Shown: piece by piece, positions 1 to 6,791 of the stretch
Position numbering within the stretch: position 1 is the first letter of the stretch
Layout of the letters: each line of letters begins with the position of its first letter
Origin: Lysobacterales bacterium
GTDB lineage: Bacteria > Pseudomonadota > Gammaproteobacteria > Xanthomonadales > Rhodanobacteraceae
Assembly: GCA_013298265.1 (NCBI GenBank)
Contig: JAAFHE010000106.1
Span: forward strand, 1-9,125
Reading direction: 5' to 3'
DNA length: 9,125 nt
The notes under the pieces: model-generated
What the model saw: only the letters and a program-made list of their open reading frames with translations
The model's database searches: none
Told to the model about the DNA's origin: nothing
Made by a program: the position numbers and the translations under genes

Positions 1-2
1 AG

Positions 3-824
3 CTGGGGCTGTCGCCACCCACGGTCACCCGAACCGTCTCGGCGCTGGAACAGCGGCTGGGCGCACGCCTGTTGACGCGCTCCACTCGCAACGTGCGCCT
101 GACCGAAGCGGGCTCGCGCTTTGTGGACGACGCGCGCCGCATCCTCGGCGAGATCTCCGAAGCCGAGCAGGTGACAGCCGGTGCCCATGTGGTCGCGCGT
201 GGCGCGTTGCGCATGACCGCACCCGTGCTGTTCGGCGAGATGTTCGTGGTGCCGGTGCTGCGCGAATTCCTGTCGGCGCATCCGCAGGTGGTCGCGCAGG
301 TGATGCTGCTCGACCGGGTGATCAACATTGTCGAGGAAGGCATTGACATCGCCTTGCGCATCGGTCGCTTCGACGACAGCAGCCTGCAATCGATCGAACT
401 GGGCAGCGTCAGGCGCATGCTGGTGGCATCGCCCAGCTATCTCGCTGCGCACGGTACGCCGCAGTCTCCCGACGATCTGCAGGCGCATCGCATCGCGATG
501 TCGGTTGGCCATAGCGCCAGCCAGGACTGGCGCTTTGGCGACGGCGCAGCGAGAAGTTCAGTGCGGGTCACGCCGACACTTTCGGTCAGTACCCTGCGTG
601 CAGCCATCGACAGTGCGCGTGCCGGGTGGGCAATCACGCGCGTGCTGTCCTACCAGGTGCGCGATGCGCTGCACGAGGGGCAGTTGCAGGGCGTGCTGGA
701 GGCGTTCGAGCCGGCGCCGCTGCCCGTGTGCCTGGTGTTTCCGCCCAGCCGGCGACCGTCGGCCAAGCTGATGGCGTTCATCGATCTGGCCAGCGAGCGG
801 CTCGCAGCAGCGCTTGTGCCCTGA
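3..824 (+). CDS. LysR-family transcriptional regulator (5' end cut off)
   Basis: A DNA-binding regulator, missing its first roughly 25-30 residues because the window begins inside the gene. The frame is open from base 3 and reads into the second half of a winged helix-turn-helix (LSPPTVTRTVSALEQRLGAR), followed by the LysR signature LLTRSTRNVRLTEAG. A linker helix and an effector-binding domain follow. The segment GALRMTAPVLFGEMFVVPVL opens the first half of that domain, and IDIALRIGRFDDSSLQSIELG is typical of the DmlR/CrgA-like branch of LysR proteins. The 273 visible residues plus the missing start give the usual family length of about 300. It stops at TGA 822-824. The next gene, a glutathione S-transferase on the same strand, is a plausible target, although LysR genes more often face away from their targets. 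The inducer cannot be read from the sequence. A TTG at 72 is an internal codon, not the start. Confidence 0.93.
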   Translation: MGLSPPTVTRTVSALEQRLGARLLTRSTRNVRLTEAGSRFVDDARRILGEISEAEQVTAGAHVVARGALRMTAPVLFGEMFVVPVLREFLSAHPQVVAQVMLLDRVINIVEEGIDIALRIGRFDDSSLQSIELGSVRRMLVASPSYLAAHGTPQSPDDLQAHRIAMSVGHSASQDWRFGDGAARSSVRVTPTLSVSTLRAAIDSARAGWAITRVLSYQVRDALHEGQLQGVLEAFEPAPLPVCLVFPPSRRPSAKLMAFIDLASERLAAALVP

Positions 825-882
825 GTCGATTTTTCCTTTCTCTGAAATGCCGGGTTGTGGGTTTTGTGGCTTCTGATGGCAC

Positions 883-909
883 GGGTGATCGCGCAGCATG
901 CGTTCACCC
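883..909. promoter_or_regulatory. Interrupted dyad upstream of the GST gene (operator or leader hairpin)
   Basis: The arms GGGTGA (883-888) and TCACCC (904-909) are exact reverse complements. Inside them a second pair, CGC (890-892) and GCG (900-902), is also complementary, with single T/T mismatches between the two pairs and a 7-base centre. The element lies in the 108-base gap between the LysR stop and the GST start and ends 23 bases before the ATG. It could be a protein-binding site or a hairpin in the leader RNA. It does not have the usual T-N11-A LysR form. No clear Shine-Dalgarno sequence lies between it and the ATG. The symmetry is read directly; its role is inferred. Confidence 0.35.
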
Positions 910-932
910 CAACCCAGATACGGAATTTCCAA

Positions 933-1550
933 ATGAGCATCACCCTTCATCGTTTCCCGCTCTCCGGCCACGCCCACCGCGCCGAGTTGCTGCTGTCCCT
1001 GCTCGGCCTCGAGGCGAATCTGGTCGACGTCGACCTGCGCAACGGCGCGCACAAGCAGCCAGCGTTCCTCAAGCTCAACAGTTTCGGCCAGGTGCCGGTG
1101 CTGGAAGACGGCACCGACGTGATCGCCGATTCCAACGCAATCCTGGTCTACCTCGCCCGCAAATACGGTGGCGAGCAGTGGCTGCCGAGCGATCCGCTGC
1201 AAGCGGCACAGGTCGAACGCTGGTTGTCGGTGGCCGCGGGCCAGATTGCGTCAGGCCCCGCCCGGGCGCGCCTGATCACGGTCTTCGGCGCCCGTTACAA
1301 CCCCGAAGAGACCATCGCCAGTTCACACGCCTTGCTCAAGGTCGTCGAAGCTGAGCTGCAAGGCCGCGAATGGCTGGTCGGCAGCCGCCCGACCATCGCC
1401 GATGTCGCCGGTTACACCTATATCGCCCACGCACCGGAAGGCAATGTCGCACTCGACCTCTACCCGAACGTGCGCGCCTGGCTCACGCGTATCGAATCAT
1501 TGCCGGGATTTGTGCCGATGGTGACAACCAAGGCCGGGCTGCGCGCCTGA
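933..1550 (+). CDS. Glutathione S-transferase family protein
   Basis: A cytosolic enzyme of 205 residues, the normal length for a bacterial glutathione S-transferase, which joins glutathione to electrophiles or uses it in isomerisation or peroxide reduction. The N-terminal thioredoxin-like half begins [20 protein letters not shown], with Ser11 in the usual catalytic region. It also has the cis-proline segment [10 protein letters not shown] and the glutathione-binding SNAIL motif at residues 67-71. The helical C-terminal half carries the N-capping box motif PTIADVAGY. The exact substrate is unknown. The ATG at 933 is chosen because the fold begins immediately after it. The frame is open upstream to 855 but adds residues unlike the family. 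No good Shine-Dalgarno sequence is visible. The gene sits between a LysR regulator and a flavin/iron-sulfur oxidoreductase on the same strand, suggesting a shared role in detoxification or redox metabolism. It is followed by a strong hairpin. Confidence 0.93.
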   Translation: MSITLHRFPLSGHAHRAELLLSLLGLEANLVDVDLRNGAHKQPAFLKLNSFGQVPVLEDGTDVIADSNAILVYLARKYGGEQWLPSDPLQAAQVERWLSVAAGQIASGPARARLITVFGARYNPEETIASSHALLKVVEAELQGREWLVGSRPTIADVAGYTYIAHAPEGNVALDLYPNVRAWLTRIESLPGFVPMVTTKAGLRA

Positions 1551-1560
1551 TAGGGAAACC

Positions 1561-1592
1561 AGCAGAACGGCGGCTTCGGTCGCCGTTCTGCT
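1561..1592 (+). terminator. UUCG-capped hairpin after the GST gene
   Basis: The arms 1561-1572 and 1581-1592 are perfectly complementary over 12 bases. The stem continues through a G-U and a C-G pair to the very stable tetraloop UUCG (1575-1578), giving a 14-pair stem. It starts 10 bases after the GST stop. The downstream side has only two Ts and then GCCGCG, so the classical U-tract is missing. It may act as a weak or factor-assisted terminator, or protect the 3' end of the upstream mRNA. It lies about 40 bases before the next gene. Confidence 0.6.
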
Positions 1593-1623
1593 TGCCGCGA
1601 ACTAACCTTCGTCCCTCTACCCC

Positions 1624-1629
1624 AGGGAG
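1624..1629 (+). promoter_or_regulatory. Ribosome binding site deciding the ATG at 1635
   Basis: AGGGAG lies five bases before ATG 1635. It overlaps an alternative GTG at 1629, which is therefore unlikely to be the start. Confidence 0.6.
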
Positions 1630-1634
1630 TGGCC

Positions 1635-3674
1635 ATGCACCCGTCCTCGCCGTTCCACGCCGGTGAAGTCGCCATCCAGCAGCAGCTTGGCGTGGCCGAG
1701 CGCATGGCCGAGTTCGGCAGCCGGGTCGTCCGCGACTACATGCCCGATCAGCACCGCACGTTTTATGCGCAGTTGCCGTTCATGGTCGCCGGCACCGTCG
1801 ATGCGCAGGGCGCTGCCTGGGCCACCGTGCTGGAAGGGCGGCCGGGTTTTGCGACCTCACCCACGCCCACCCGCCTGCAGTTCAGCGTGCGACCGCCCGA
1901 GGCTGATCCGGCCGCCGCGGGATGGCACGAGGGTGCCGCGGTGGGATTGCTCGGCATCGAATTGCACTCGCGCCGACGCAACCGGATCAACGGCGTTCTC
2001 GCCAGGGGTGCGGATGCTGCGCTGGGGGTTGAGGTCGAACACGCCTTCGGCAACTGCCCGCAATATATCCAGGCGCGTAGCATCGATTTTGCCCGCGAGC
2101 CCGGGGATCACGTCGGCAGTTCGCGTGAAGCGGGCAGCGACCTCGACGACACGGTGGCCGAATTCATCCGCGCCAGCGACACGTTTTTTGTCGCCAGCTA
2201 TGTCGACCACGCCGACGGTCGGCGTTCGGTCGATGTCAGCCACCGTGGCGGCAAGACGGGTTTCGTACGGGTGCTGGGCAATCGGTTGAGCATCCCCGAT
2301 TACGCGGGAAATCTGCATTTCAATACACTCGGCAACCTGTTGCTGAATCCGCTCGCGGGTCTGGTCTTCGTCGATTTCGCCAGTGGCGACGTGCTGCAAC
2401 TCAGTGGTCGCGCGGTGCTCGATTTTGACGCCGGCGAAGTACGTTTTTTCCAGGGCGCCGAGCGGCTCTGGCACCTGGATGTCGAACGATGGGTGTTGCG
2501 CCGCGGCGCTTTGGCCTTGCGCGGCGACGCGGGCGAGATGTCGATGAACTCCGCACTCACCGGCTCGTGGACACAGACCGAGGCGCGCATGCACGCGCAA
2601 GGCCAGCGCGAACAGTGGCGGCCGTTCCGCGTGGCGCGCATCGATGACGAATCGAGCGTGATCAAATCCTTCTGGCTGGAGCCGTCCGACGGTGGCGGGC
2701 TGAGCCTGTTCGAAGCCGGCCAGCACTTGCCCGTTCGCTTGCGGATCGGCAGCGACGGCGCCTGGCGGGAACGCAGCTACACGCTCTCGGTCGCTCCCTC
2801 GGACGGTGCCTACCGGATCAGCATTCGCCGCCAGGGCGAGTTCTCCGCTCACCTGCATGATGTGGTGCAGGTGGGCGATGTGATCGAAGCAAAGGCGCCG
2901 CGCGGCAGTTTCACCGTCGATGCGCTGGAGGCGCGGCCGCTGGTGCTTCTTTCGGCGGGTGTCGGCATTACACCCATGCTCGCGATGCTGCGGCATGTGG
3001 TCTACGAAGGTGTGCGCAAGCGCCGCATCCGGCCGACGTACTTCATCCACGGCGGCCGGAACGAACACGAGCGCGCCTTCGCGGCCGAAGTGGCGCAGAT
3101 CGCCGAGTCCGCACGCGGCGCCGTCAAGGTGATACAGGTGCTCGGTGAAGCCGGTGATACGGCCCGCGAGGGCGTTGATTTCCATGCCAAGGGCCGGGTC
3201 AACGCCCGCCTGCTGAAATCGGCGCTGCCGTTCGACGACTTCGACTTCTATCTCTGCGGGCCTGGCGAGTTCATGCAGTCGCTGTATGACCAGCTACGCG
3301 ACCTGCGCATCCCGGACGATCGGATCCATGCCGAAGCGTTCGGGCCAAGCAGCCTGCGCCGGCGGATCGATCGACCTGCCGAATCGGCGCTGGTACCTGC
3401 GTCGGCGCAGTCCGTCGCCGTGGTATTCGCCGACTCGGCCAAGGAGGCGCGCTGGTCGCCCGGCGGAGAAAGCCTGTTGGAGCTGGCAGAGCGCCGAGGA
3501 CTCAACCCGCCCTATAGCTGCCGCGGCGGTAGCTGCGGAAGTTGCGCCACGCGTATCGTCGAAGGAGTCGTGACTTACGCGAGCAAGCCGGGCGCCGCTC
3601 ACGCACCGGACCAGGCACTGGTGTGCTGTGCGCTGCCGGCGCAGGGCGTCGATCGCCTGGTGCTGGGTCTGTAA
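1635..3674 (+). CDS. Flavin/ferredoxin-reductase fusion protein: PPOX-like domain + FAD/NAD reductase + 2Fe-2S ferredoxin
   Basis: A 679-residue redox protein with a complete internal electron chain. Residues about 1-290 form a pyridoxamine-5'-phosphate-oxidase-like FMN-binding split barrel, with the family motif GNCPQYIQAR at 139-148 and a second conserved stretch (SVDVSHRGG through GNLLLNPLAGLVF). Residues about 310-420 form the FAD-binding barrel with RSYT at 380-383. The NAD(P)-binding domain follows, with GVGITPM at 442-448 and the CGPGEFM segment near its end. The C-terminus is a plant-type ferredoxin with cluster ligands Cys629, Cys634, Cys637 and Cys664 or Cys665. Electrons would flow from NAD(P)H through FAD to the 2Fe-2S cluster and on to the FMN domain or an external acceptor. 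No signal peptide or membrane helix is seen, so it should be cytosolic. The physiological substrate is unknown. This three-part architecture is known in proteobacteria. It follows the GST gene on the same strand after an 84-base gap containing a hairpin, so it may have its own promoter. Confidence 0.92.
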   Translation: MHPSSPFHAGEVAIQQQLGVAERMAEFGSRVVRDYMPDQHRTFYAQLPFMVAGTVDAQGAAWATVLEGRPGFATSPTPTRLQFSVRPPEADPAAAGWHEGAAVGLLGIELHSRRRNRINGVLARGADAALGVEVEHAFGNCPQYIQARSIDFAREPGDHVGSSREAGSDLDDTVAEFIRASDTFFVASYVDHADGRRSVDVSHRGGKTGFVRVLGNRLSIPDYAGNLHFNTLGNLLLNPLAGLVFVDFASGDVLQLSGRAVLDFDAGEVRFFQGAERLWHLDVERWVLRRGALALRGDAGEMSMNSALTGSWTQTEARMHAQGQREQWRPFRVARIDDESSVIKSFWLEPSDGGGLSLFEAGQHLPVRLRIGSDGAWRERSYTLSVAPSDGAYRISIRRQGEFSAHLHDVVQVGDVIEAKAPRGSFTVDALEARPLVLLSAGVGITPMLAMLRHVVYEGVRKRRIRPTYFIHGGRNEHERAFAAEVAQIAESARGAVKVIQVLGEAGDTAREGVDFHAKGRVNARLLKSALPFDDFDFYLCGPGEFMQSLYDQLRDLRIPDDRIHAEAFGPSSLRRRIDRPAESALVPASAQSVAVVFADSAKEARWSPGGESLLELAERRGLNPPYSCRGGSCGSCATRIVEGVVTYASKPGAAHAPDQALVCCALPAQGVDRLVLGL

Positions 3675-3680
3675 GCGCAG

Positions 3681-3700
3681 TGCGTTAGCAGGCTAGCGCA
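3681..3700 (+). terminator. Short hairpin after the oxidoreductase gene
   Basis: TGCGTTAGC (3681-3689) can pair with GCTAGCGCA (3692-3700), with one G-U pair; the innermost pairs must open to make a loop. It begins six bases after the stop of the 679-residue protein. No T-tract follows, so it is only a candidate terminator or mRNA 3'-end structure. Confidence 0.4.
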
Positions 3701-3730
3701 ACCCAACTACACAGGAACTGTCGCGGTCGA

Positions 3731-3764
3731 AAGAAAAAACCCGAACTGAGAACAGTGGGGGTTT
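3731..3764 (-). terminator. Terminator-like hairpin reading leftward
   Basis: AAACCC (3737-3742) pairs with GGGTTT (3759-3764). Inside, ACTG (3745-3748) pairs with CAGT (3753-3756) around a four-base loop, with a two-by-two internal loop between the stems. On the + strand the hairpin is preceded by an A-rich run (3731-3739), which on the minus strand becomes a T-tract directly after the stem. This is the classical intrinsic-terminator layout for transcription from right to left. No minus-strand gene is recognised to its right, so it may serve a lost gene, belong to the end of the decayed insertion element, or block antisense transcription into the oxidoreductase gene. Confidence 0.5.
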
Positions 3765-3821
3765 CGATAGCGGTGGTGGAGTTTACCTCCCGGTCCAAAC
3801 CGTTCTCGTCCATCGTCGGGA

Positions 3822-4206
3822 ATGTCACCAGCCGCCACGGCATGGCTTCGGAAGGCCGCCGGCGAGACCGAGCATTCCCACGACGCACGCTGGTGCAGCC
3901 GTATCGTGCGCCGCGTGTGCCGGCATCTGGCCAATTGCGGCTGGCTCGAAAGCGAGGACGAATCCCCGTTTCTCTCCGGATCCGCCGCCTGCGATGATGG
4001 CCCCGATGCGATGCGGTGGAGTTCCATCACCTGCTGCATCGCCACCGGCGTGCCGGCGGGGTGCCAGACCGCCACGTTGCAAGGGCGCGCTGCGTTACTC
4101 GCTCAAGACGCCGTGGCGCAACGGTACGACGCCCGTCGAGTTCGAGCCCGTCGAGTTCATCGGCAAGCGACTGATCGAGAGACTGTCCGAACCGGGCGTT
4201 TGGACT
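3822..4206 (+). pseudogene. IS91-family transposase remnant, frameshifted and internally deleted
   Basis: Two pieces of an IS91-type (HUH/Y2) transposase are readable in different frames. The first (3822 to about 4080) includes VRRVCRHLANCGWLESEDES, a DD-containing spacer and SITCCIATGVPAGCQTATLQ. These resemble the usual run of a helix ending in a 'RxGLLE' type motif, then 'SITYRIATGPxAGRKxxTLQ'. The second (about 4078-4206), one base out of frame, reads ALRYSLKTPWRNGTTPVEFE then PVEFIGKRLIERL, matching the conserved 'VRYxLKTPYRDGTTHVxFEPLDFIARL' segment. The roughly 70 residues normally between these blocks, containing 'FSLHAGVAAEAxxRDKLERLCRYIARP', are absent. The joint therefore marks a deletion near 4078-4083. 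The N-terminal zinc-binding and catalytic regions and the C-terminus are also missing. The remnant cannot encode an active transposase. The motif comparison is from memory of the family, not from an alignment. Confidence 0.75.
4131..4158 (+). repeat. 13-base direct repeat within the transposase remnant
   Basis: GCCCGTCGAGTTC occurs at 4131-4143 and exactly again at 4146-4158, separated by GA. It encodes the doubled PVEFE/PVEFI segment. Intact relatives have a related but less exact doublet here, so this is either local slippage duplication or chance reinforcement of a natural protein motif. Confidence 0.6.
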
Positions 4207-4379
4207 TTCTATACTCCTGAAAATGGCAATCGATGCCGCAGAGGCGGCGTTGGGGCTGAGGCAGCAAGCCAGGATTGATGCCGCGCACAACTCCTGCCAG
4301 ACCAGACCGTCGGGCATCGGATAACCACGCCTCCTGTCTTTCGGTATGCTCGGCGCAACGCCCAAAGCGCAGCGCCCCG
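4207..4379 (+). other. Upstream region of the TIR gene: weak promoter-like hexamers only
   Basis: This stretch links the transposase remnant to the TIR gene and has no convincing gene. Two possible -10 hexamers are present: TATACT at 4210-4215 and TATGCT at 4345-4350. Neither has a recognisable -35 box at 16-18 bases. The second would give a leader of roughly 20-25 bases before the ATG at 4380, a sensible length. A 33-codon frame (4223-4324, beginning MAIDAAEAALGLRQQ) is open but has no ribosome binding site and resembles nothing I recognise. No inverted-repeat transposon end was found. Confidence 0.3.
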
Positions 4380-5738
4380 ATGAACCCTCGACGCTTCCGT
4401 GTTGCCCTGTCCTTTGCCGGTGAAAAAAGGGACTTTGTCGAGAAGGTCGCCGATCTGCTCGCGCAGCGGTTCGGGCGAAAGCAGATCCTCTACGACAAGT
4501 ACCACGAGGCCGAATTCGCGCGCGGCGATCTGGGCATCTATCTGCCCAAGCTCTACGGCGAAGAATCTGACCTGATCGTGCCTGTCCTGTGCCCGAACTA
4601 CGACCATAAGCGCTGGACCGGCTGGGAGTGGCTGCACATTTACGGCCTGATGACCAGGACGGACATGAAGCGCGTGATGCCCAGTCGCTTCGACCATGCG
4701 CACGCCGATGGCCTGAGCCCCGCCGCGGGTTTTATCGAACTGGATCACAAGACCCCGGCGCAGTTTGTCGCGCTGATCCTGGAGCGACTGGCGCTGAACG
4801 AGGAGAAGCCTTCCGATTTCTACTTGCAGGCCGCAAGCGAGCCGCAGCAGCCGGTCATCCCAAATGGCAATGGCGAATCGCCGCAAGGCGAGACTGAAAT
4901 CCAGGATCGCATCGCTGAAAGATTGGGGCGCGTGCAGGAAAGCTCGGACTGGTTCAAGCAGCTTGCGACCGAGCTGGAGAGCTTCCCGGATTTCGCACCG
5001 CAACTACGGCGGCCAATTGAAGTGTCGGGGCTGGTCGATTGGGTAAGGCGTGCGGATCTACCAGAATTGCCGACGCTCTTTCATGCATTGGATGACGTTG
5101 CTACGCCTTCCGGGGAAGCGGATCGCCAGCTTGCGCTGGAGCTCCTGCTACTGGCAGCCACTCGCCACATCAATTTTGCGCAGGTGGCGCATCCAACTGC
5201 GGTCGGGACGGATGTCAGCCAACATGCCAGCTTGCTGAGCATCCCCACCTTGAGCAATGTGCTTGCCGGGGTTTGCGCGGCTGCGCGCATGGGGCTGCAG
5301 ATTCACGTTGGCTCGCATGCAGCGATTGCGGGTGCCATTGATGTTTCGGTCCCGCGCCATCGCCCCGATTTCGACACCCTGCTTCTGGTAGAGCTCTATC
5401 CGGCCTTGCTCCTGAGGAAATTCAATCCTTCGGATCTGGGCGTTGCGACCGACAGTCCTGATGACCGAAAGGCGCGCATGGAAGAGGCCTGGGCGGAGGT
5501 GAGGTGGCCGTTAGACAAACTGCGCCGCCAACGTCGCTTTGTGGCGCTGTGCCTGAGGTTCTCGGATAGGGAGTCACCCGAAGAGCGAGAACTCATGCTG
5601 AAGGACGTGGCGCGGGCGTGCAACCAACTTGTCATTGGGCTTCAGGCTCAAGACCAGGGCTTGGTCCAGGGGCTTACGGTGGGCGATCTCGCGAAGCAGA
5701 TTCAGAACCTCTTGCGCCGCATAGCCCCAGATCGCTAA
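4380..5738 (+). CDS. TIR-domain protein with unrecognised C-terminal region (candidate NADase effector)
   Basis: A 452-residue soluble protein. Residues about 4-140 form a TIR-type domain: strand 1 with box 1 is FRVALSFAGEKRDFVEKVAD, then LYDKYHEAEFARGDL, then LPKLYGEESDLIVPVLCPNY. After that comes RWTGWEW, whose Glu83 occupies the place of the catalytic glutamate in NAD-cleaving TIR domains. Many bacterial TIR domains hydrolyse NAD+ or make signalling nucleotides from it; activity here is inferred. A polar linker follows (about 141-175). Then comes a mostly helical region of about 275 residues, ending with an alpha/beta-looking strand at FVALCLRF (387-394). I do not recognise this region. 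It may sense a trigger or bind the partner ATPase. No signal peptide or membrane helix is seen. ATG 4380 is preferred because the TIR fold starts there, although no good Shine-Dalgarno sequence precedes it. An in-frame ATG at 4275 would add an unrelated tail. The gene heads a three-gene run, 12 bases before the MoxR gene. Its middle looks slightly richer in A/T than its neighbours. Confidence 0.85.
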   Translation: MNPRRFRVALSFAGEKRDFVEKVADLLAQRFGRKQILYDKYHEAEFARGDLGIYLPKLYGEESDLIVPVLCPNYDHKRWTGWEWLHIYGLMTRTDMKRVMPSRFDHAHADGLSPAAGFIELDHKTPAQFVALILERLALNEEKPSDFYLQAASEPQQPVIPNGNGESPQGETEIQDRIAERLGRVQESSDWFKQLATELESFPDFAPQLRRPIEVSGLVDWVRRADLPELPTLFHALDDVATPSGEADRQLALELLLLAATRHINFAQVAHPTAVGTDVSQHASLLSIPTLSNVLAGVCAAARMGLQIHVGSHAAIAGAIDVSVPRHRPDFDTLLLVELYPALLLRKFNPSDLGVATDSPDDRKARMEEAWAEVRWPLDKLRRQRRFVALCLRFSDRESPEERELMLKDVARACNQLVIGLQAQDQGLVQGLTVGDLAKQIQNLLRRIAPDR

Positions 5739-5743
5739 AGGAG
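5737..5743 (+). promoter_or_regulatory. Strong ribosome binding site deciding a TTG start
   Basis: AAAGGAG overlaps the TAA of the TIR gene and lies seven bases before TTG 5751. No ATG is close enough to use it, so it fixes TTG as the start of the MoxR gene. The overlap with the stop suggests translational coupling with the TIR gene. Confidence 0.75.
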
Positions 5744-5750
5744 CCAAACC

Positions 5751-6788
5751 TTGTCCCGTTATCCACAGCCGTACCAGAAACTCCTCGATGCCACGCAGAC
5801 GCCGACGCTCTTTGGCGAGCACTCGCGCTTTCCGGGCGCGGGGCATAGTTGGAGCGATGCCGAGCGCGATGCCGTCGTGCTGGCCTGGGCAAGCAGACGG
5901 CCGCTGCTGGTGCGCGGCGAACCGGGCTGTGGCAAGAGTCAGCTCGCCTACGCACTGGCGCAGGTGCTGGGCGTCGAGATCTTCCCGGAAGTCATCCATC
6001 CGCGGTTCGAGGCCAACGATCTGCTGTATCGCGTCGACAACATCGAACGTCTGGCCTGCGCGCAACTCCTCGCGGTACGCCGCTCGGACGATGTGGACGT
6101 CAGCAAGGAAATGGATCTGGCTCGCTTCGTCAGGCCGGGTGCACTGTGGAAGGCCATACAGCAGACGATAGTCGCAGTGCACGAGCGCTGGCCCCGGGCG
6201 GTGGTGTTGATCGACGAGATCGACAAGGCGGACGCCGACGTGCCGAACGCACTGCTGGAAGTGCTGGGAAACCGCAGCTTCACACCACCGGGCTTTGAAA
6301 CCATCGGGTGCAGCCAGAACTCGCCGTTGATCATCATCACGACGAACGAAGATCGCGAGCTGCCACCGGCCTTCCTGCGCCGCTGTCAGGTGCTGAATCT
6401 GGATCCGCCGCAAGGGGAGGGTGAAGCAACGTTCTGCGCATGGATGGAGCATCGGGCGCGGGCGCATCCGCGGATCGCCGCTCTGGATCAGGACGACTTG
6501 CAGCGCCGCGCGGCGCGGCAGGTACGGGCGGATCAGGAGACTGCGCGGGATCAGGACGGCTTGCTGCGCCGCGCGGCGATGCAGGTATGGGCGGACCGCG
6601 AGACGGCGCGGGAAAAGGACCTGGGGCTGGTGGGACTCGCCGAGTACCTGGATCTGCTGCATGCGCTGGCCGAACTCGCCCAGGGCGACGCACAGCAGGC
6701 CAGCAGCATGCTGGATGATCTGTCGCGCTACGCGCTGGTCAAACACCGGGAGCTGTCGCAGCAACGGCCTGCAGTGGGCACTCCCTAG
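5751..6788 (+). CDS. MoxR-type AAA+ ATPase
   Basis: A 345-residue cytosolic ATPase, normal in length for the MoxR group of AAA+ chaperone-like remodelling enzymes, which often act together with a vWA-domain partner. Walker A is GEPGCGKS (56-63) and Walker B is VVLIDEID (151-158). Sensor 1 is the Asn at 199 in IIITTNEDRELP, and AFLRRC (arginines 210-211) is the probable arginine-finger region. The style of EANDLLYRVDNIERL and LPPAFLRRC matches the MoxR clade found in multi-gene conflict systems (family knowledge from memory). After the ATPase core, residues 246-287 hold a 21-residue tandem duplication rich in Arg, Asp and Gln, then a helical lid (about 292-338). The start is TTG 5751, supported by AAAGGAG seven bases upstream. 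It follows the TIR gene by 12 bases and precedes the vWA-like/FGE gene by 3 bases, so the three are very likely one operon. It may sense or regulate activation of the TIR effector. Confidence 0.92.
   Translation: MSRYPQPYQKLLDATQTPTLFGEHSRFPGAGHSWSDAERDAVVLAWASRRPLLVRGEPGCGKSQLAYALAQVLGVEIFPEVIHPRFEANDLLYRVDNIERLACAQLLAVRRSDDVDVSKEMDLARFVRPGALWKAIQQTIVAVHERWPRAVVLIDEIDKADADVPNALLEVLGNRSFTPPGFETIGCSQNSPLIIITTNEDRELPPAFLRRCQVLNLDPPQGEGEATFCAWMEHRARAHPRIAALDQDDLQRRAARQVRADQETARDQDGLLRRAAMQVWADRETAREKDLGLVGLAEYLDLLHALAELAQGDAQQASSMLDDLSRYALVKHRELSQQRPAVGTP
6486..6611 (+). repeat. 63-base imperfect tandem repeat inside the MoxR gene
   Basis: Units 6486-6548 and 6549-6611 differ at 9 of 63 positions by hand comparison. 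They encode two 21-residue copies beginning DQDDLQRRAARQV and DQDGLLRRAAMQV and ending ETAR. The length is a multiple of three, so the frame is kept. The segment is strongly charged and probably helical, inserted between the ATPase core and the lid. Most MoxR proteins have no such repeat. Confidence 0.85.
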
Positions 6789-6791
6789 CCC

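Noticed and set aside
829..848. ATTT-N12-AAAT sequence as a LysR binding box
   Set aside because: The arms are only four bases and the site lies only five bases beyond the LysR stop, far from the GST start; chance is likely.
1857..3185. A 442-codon minus-strand open frame opposite the oxidoreductase fusion
   Set aside because: The same codon-bias shadow; the + strand protein has clear cofactor motifs throughout this interval.
4027..4365. A minus-strand open frame with a hydrophobic stretch (ASILACCLSPNAASAA) that could look like a signal peptide
   Set aside because: It runs antisense through the transposase remnant, has no recognisable family, and the hydrophobic part has no proper basic start or mature region.
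4275..4379. Earlier in-frame ATG start for the TIR protein
   Set aside because: The extra 35 residues are Arg/Pro/Ser-rich and unrelated to TIR domains, whose first strand begins just after the ATG at 4380.
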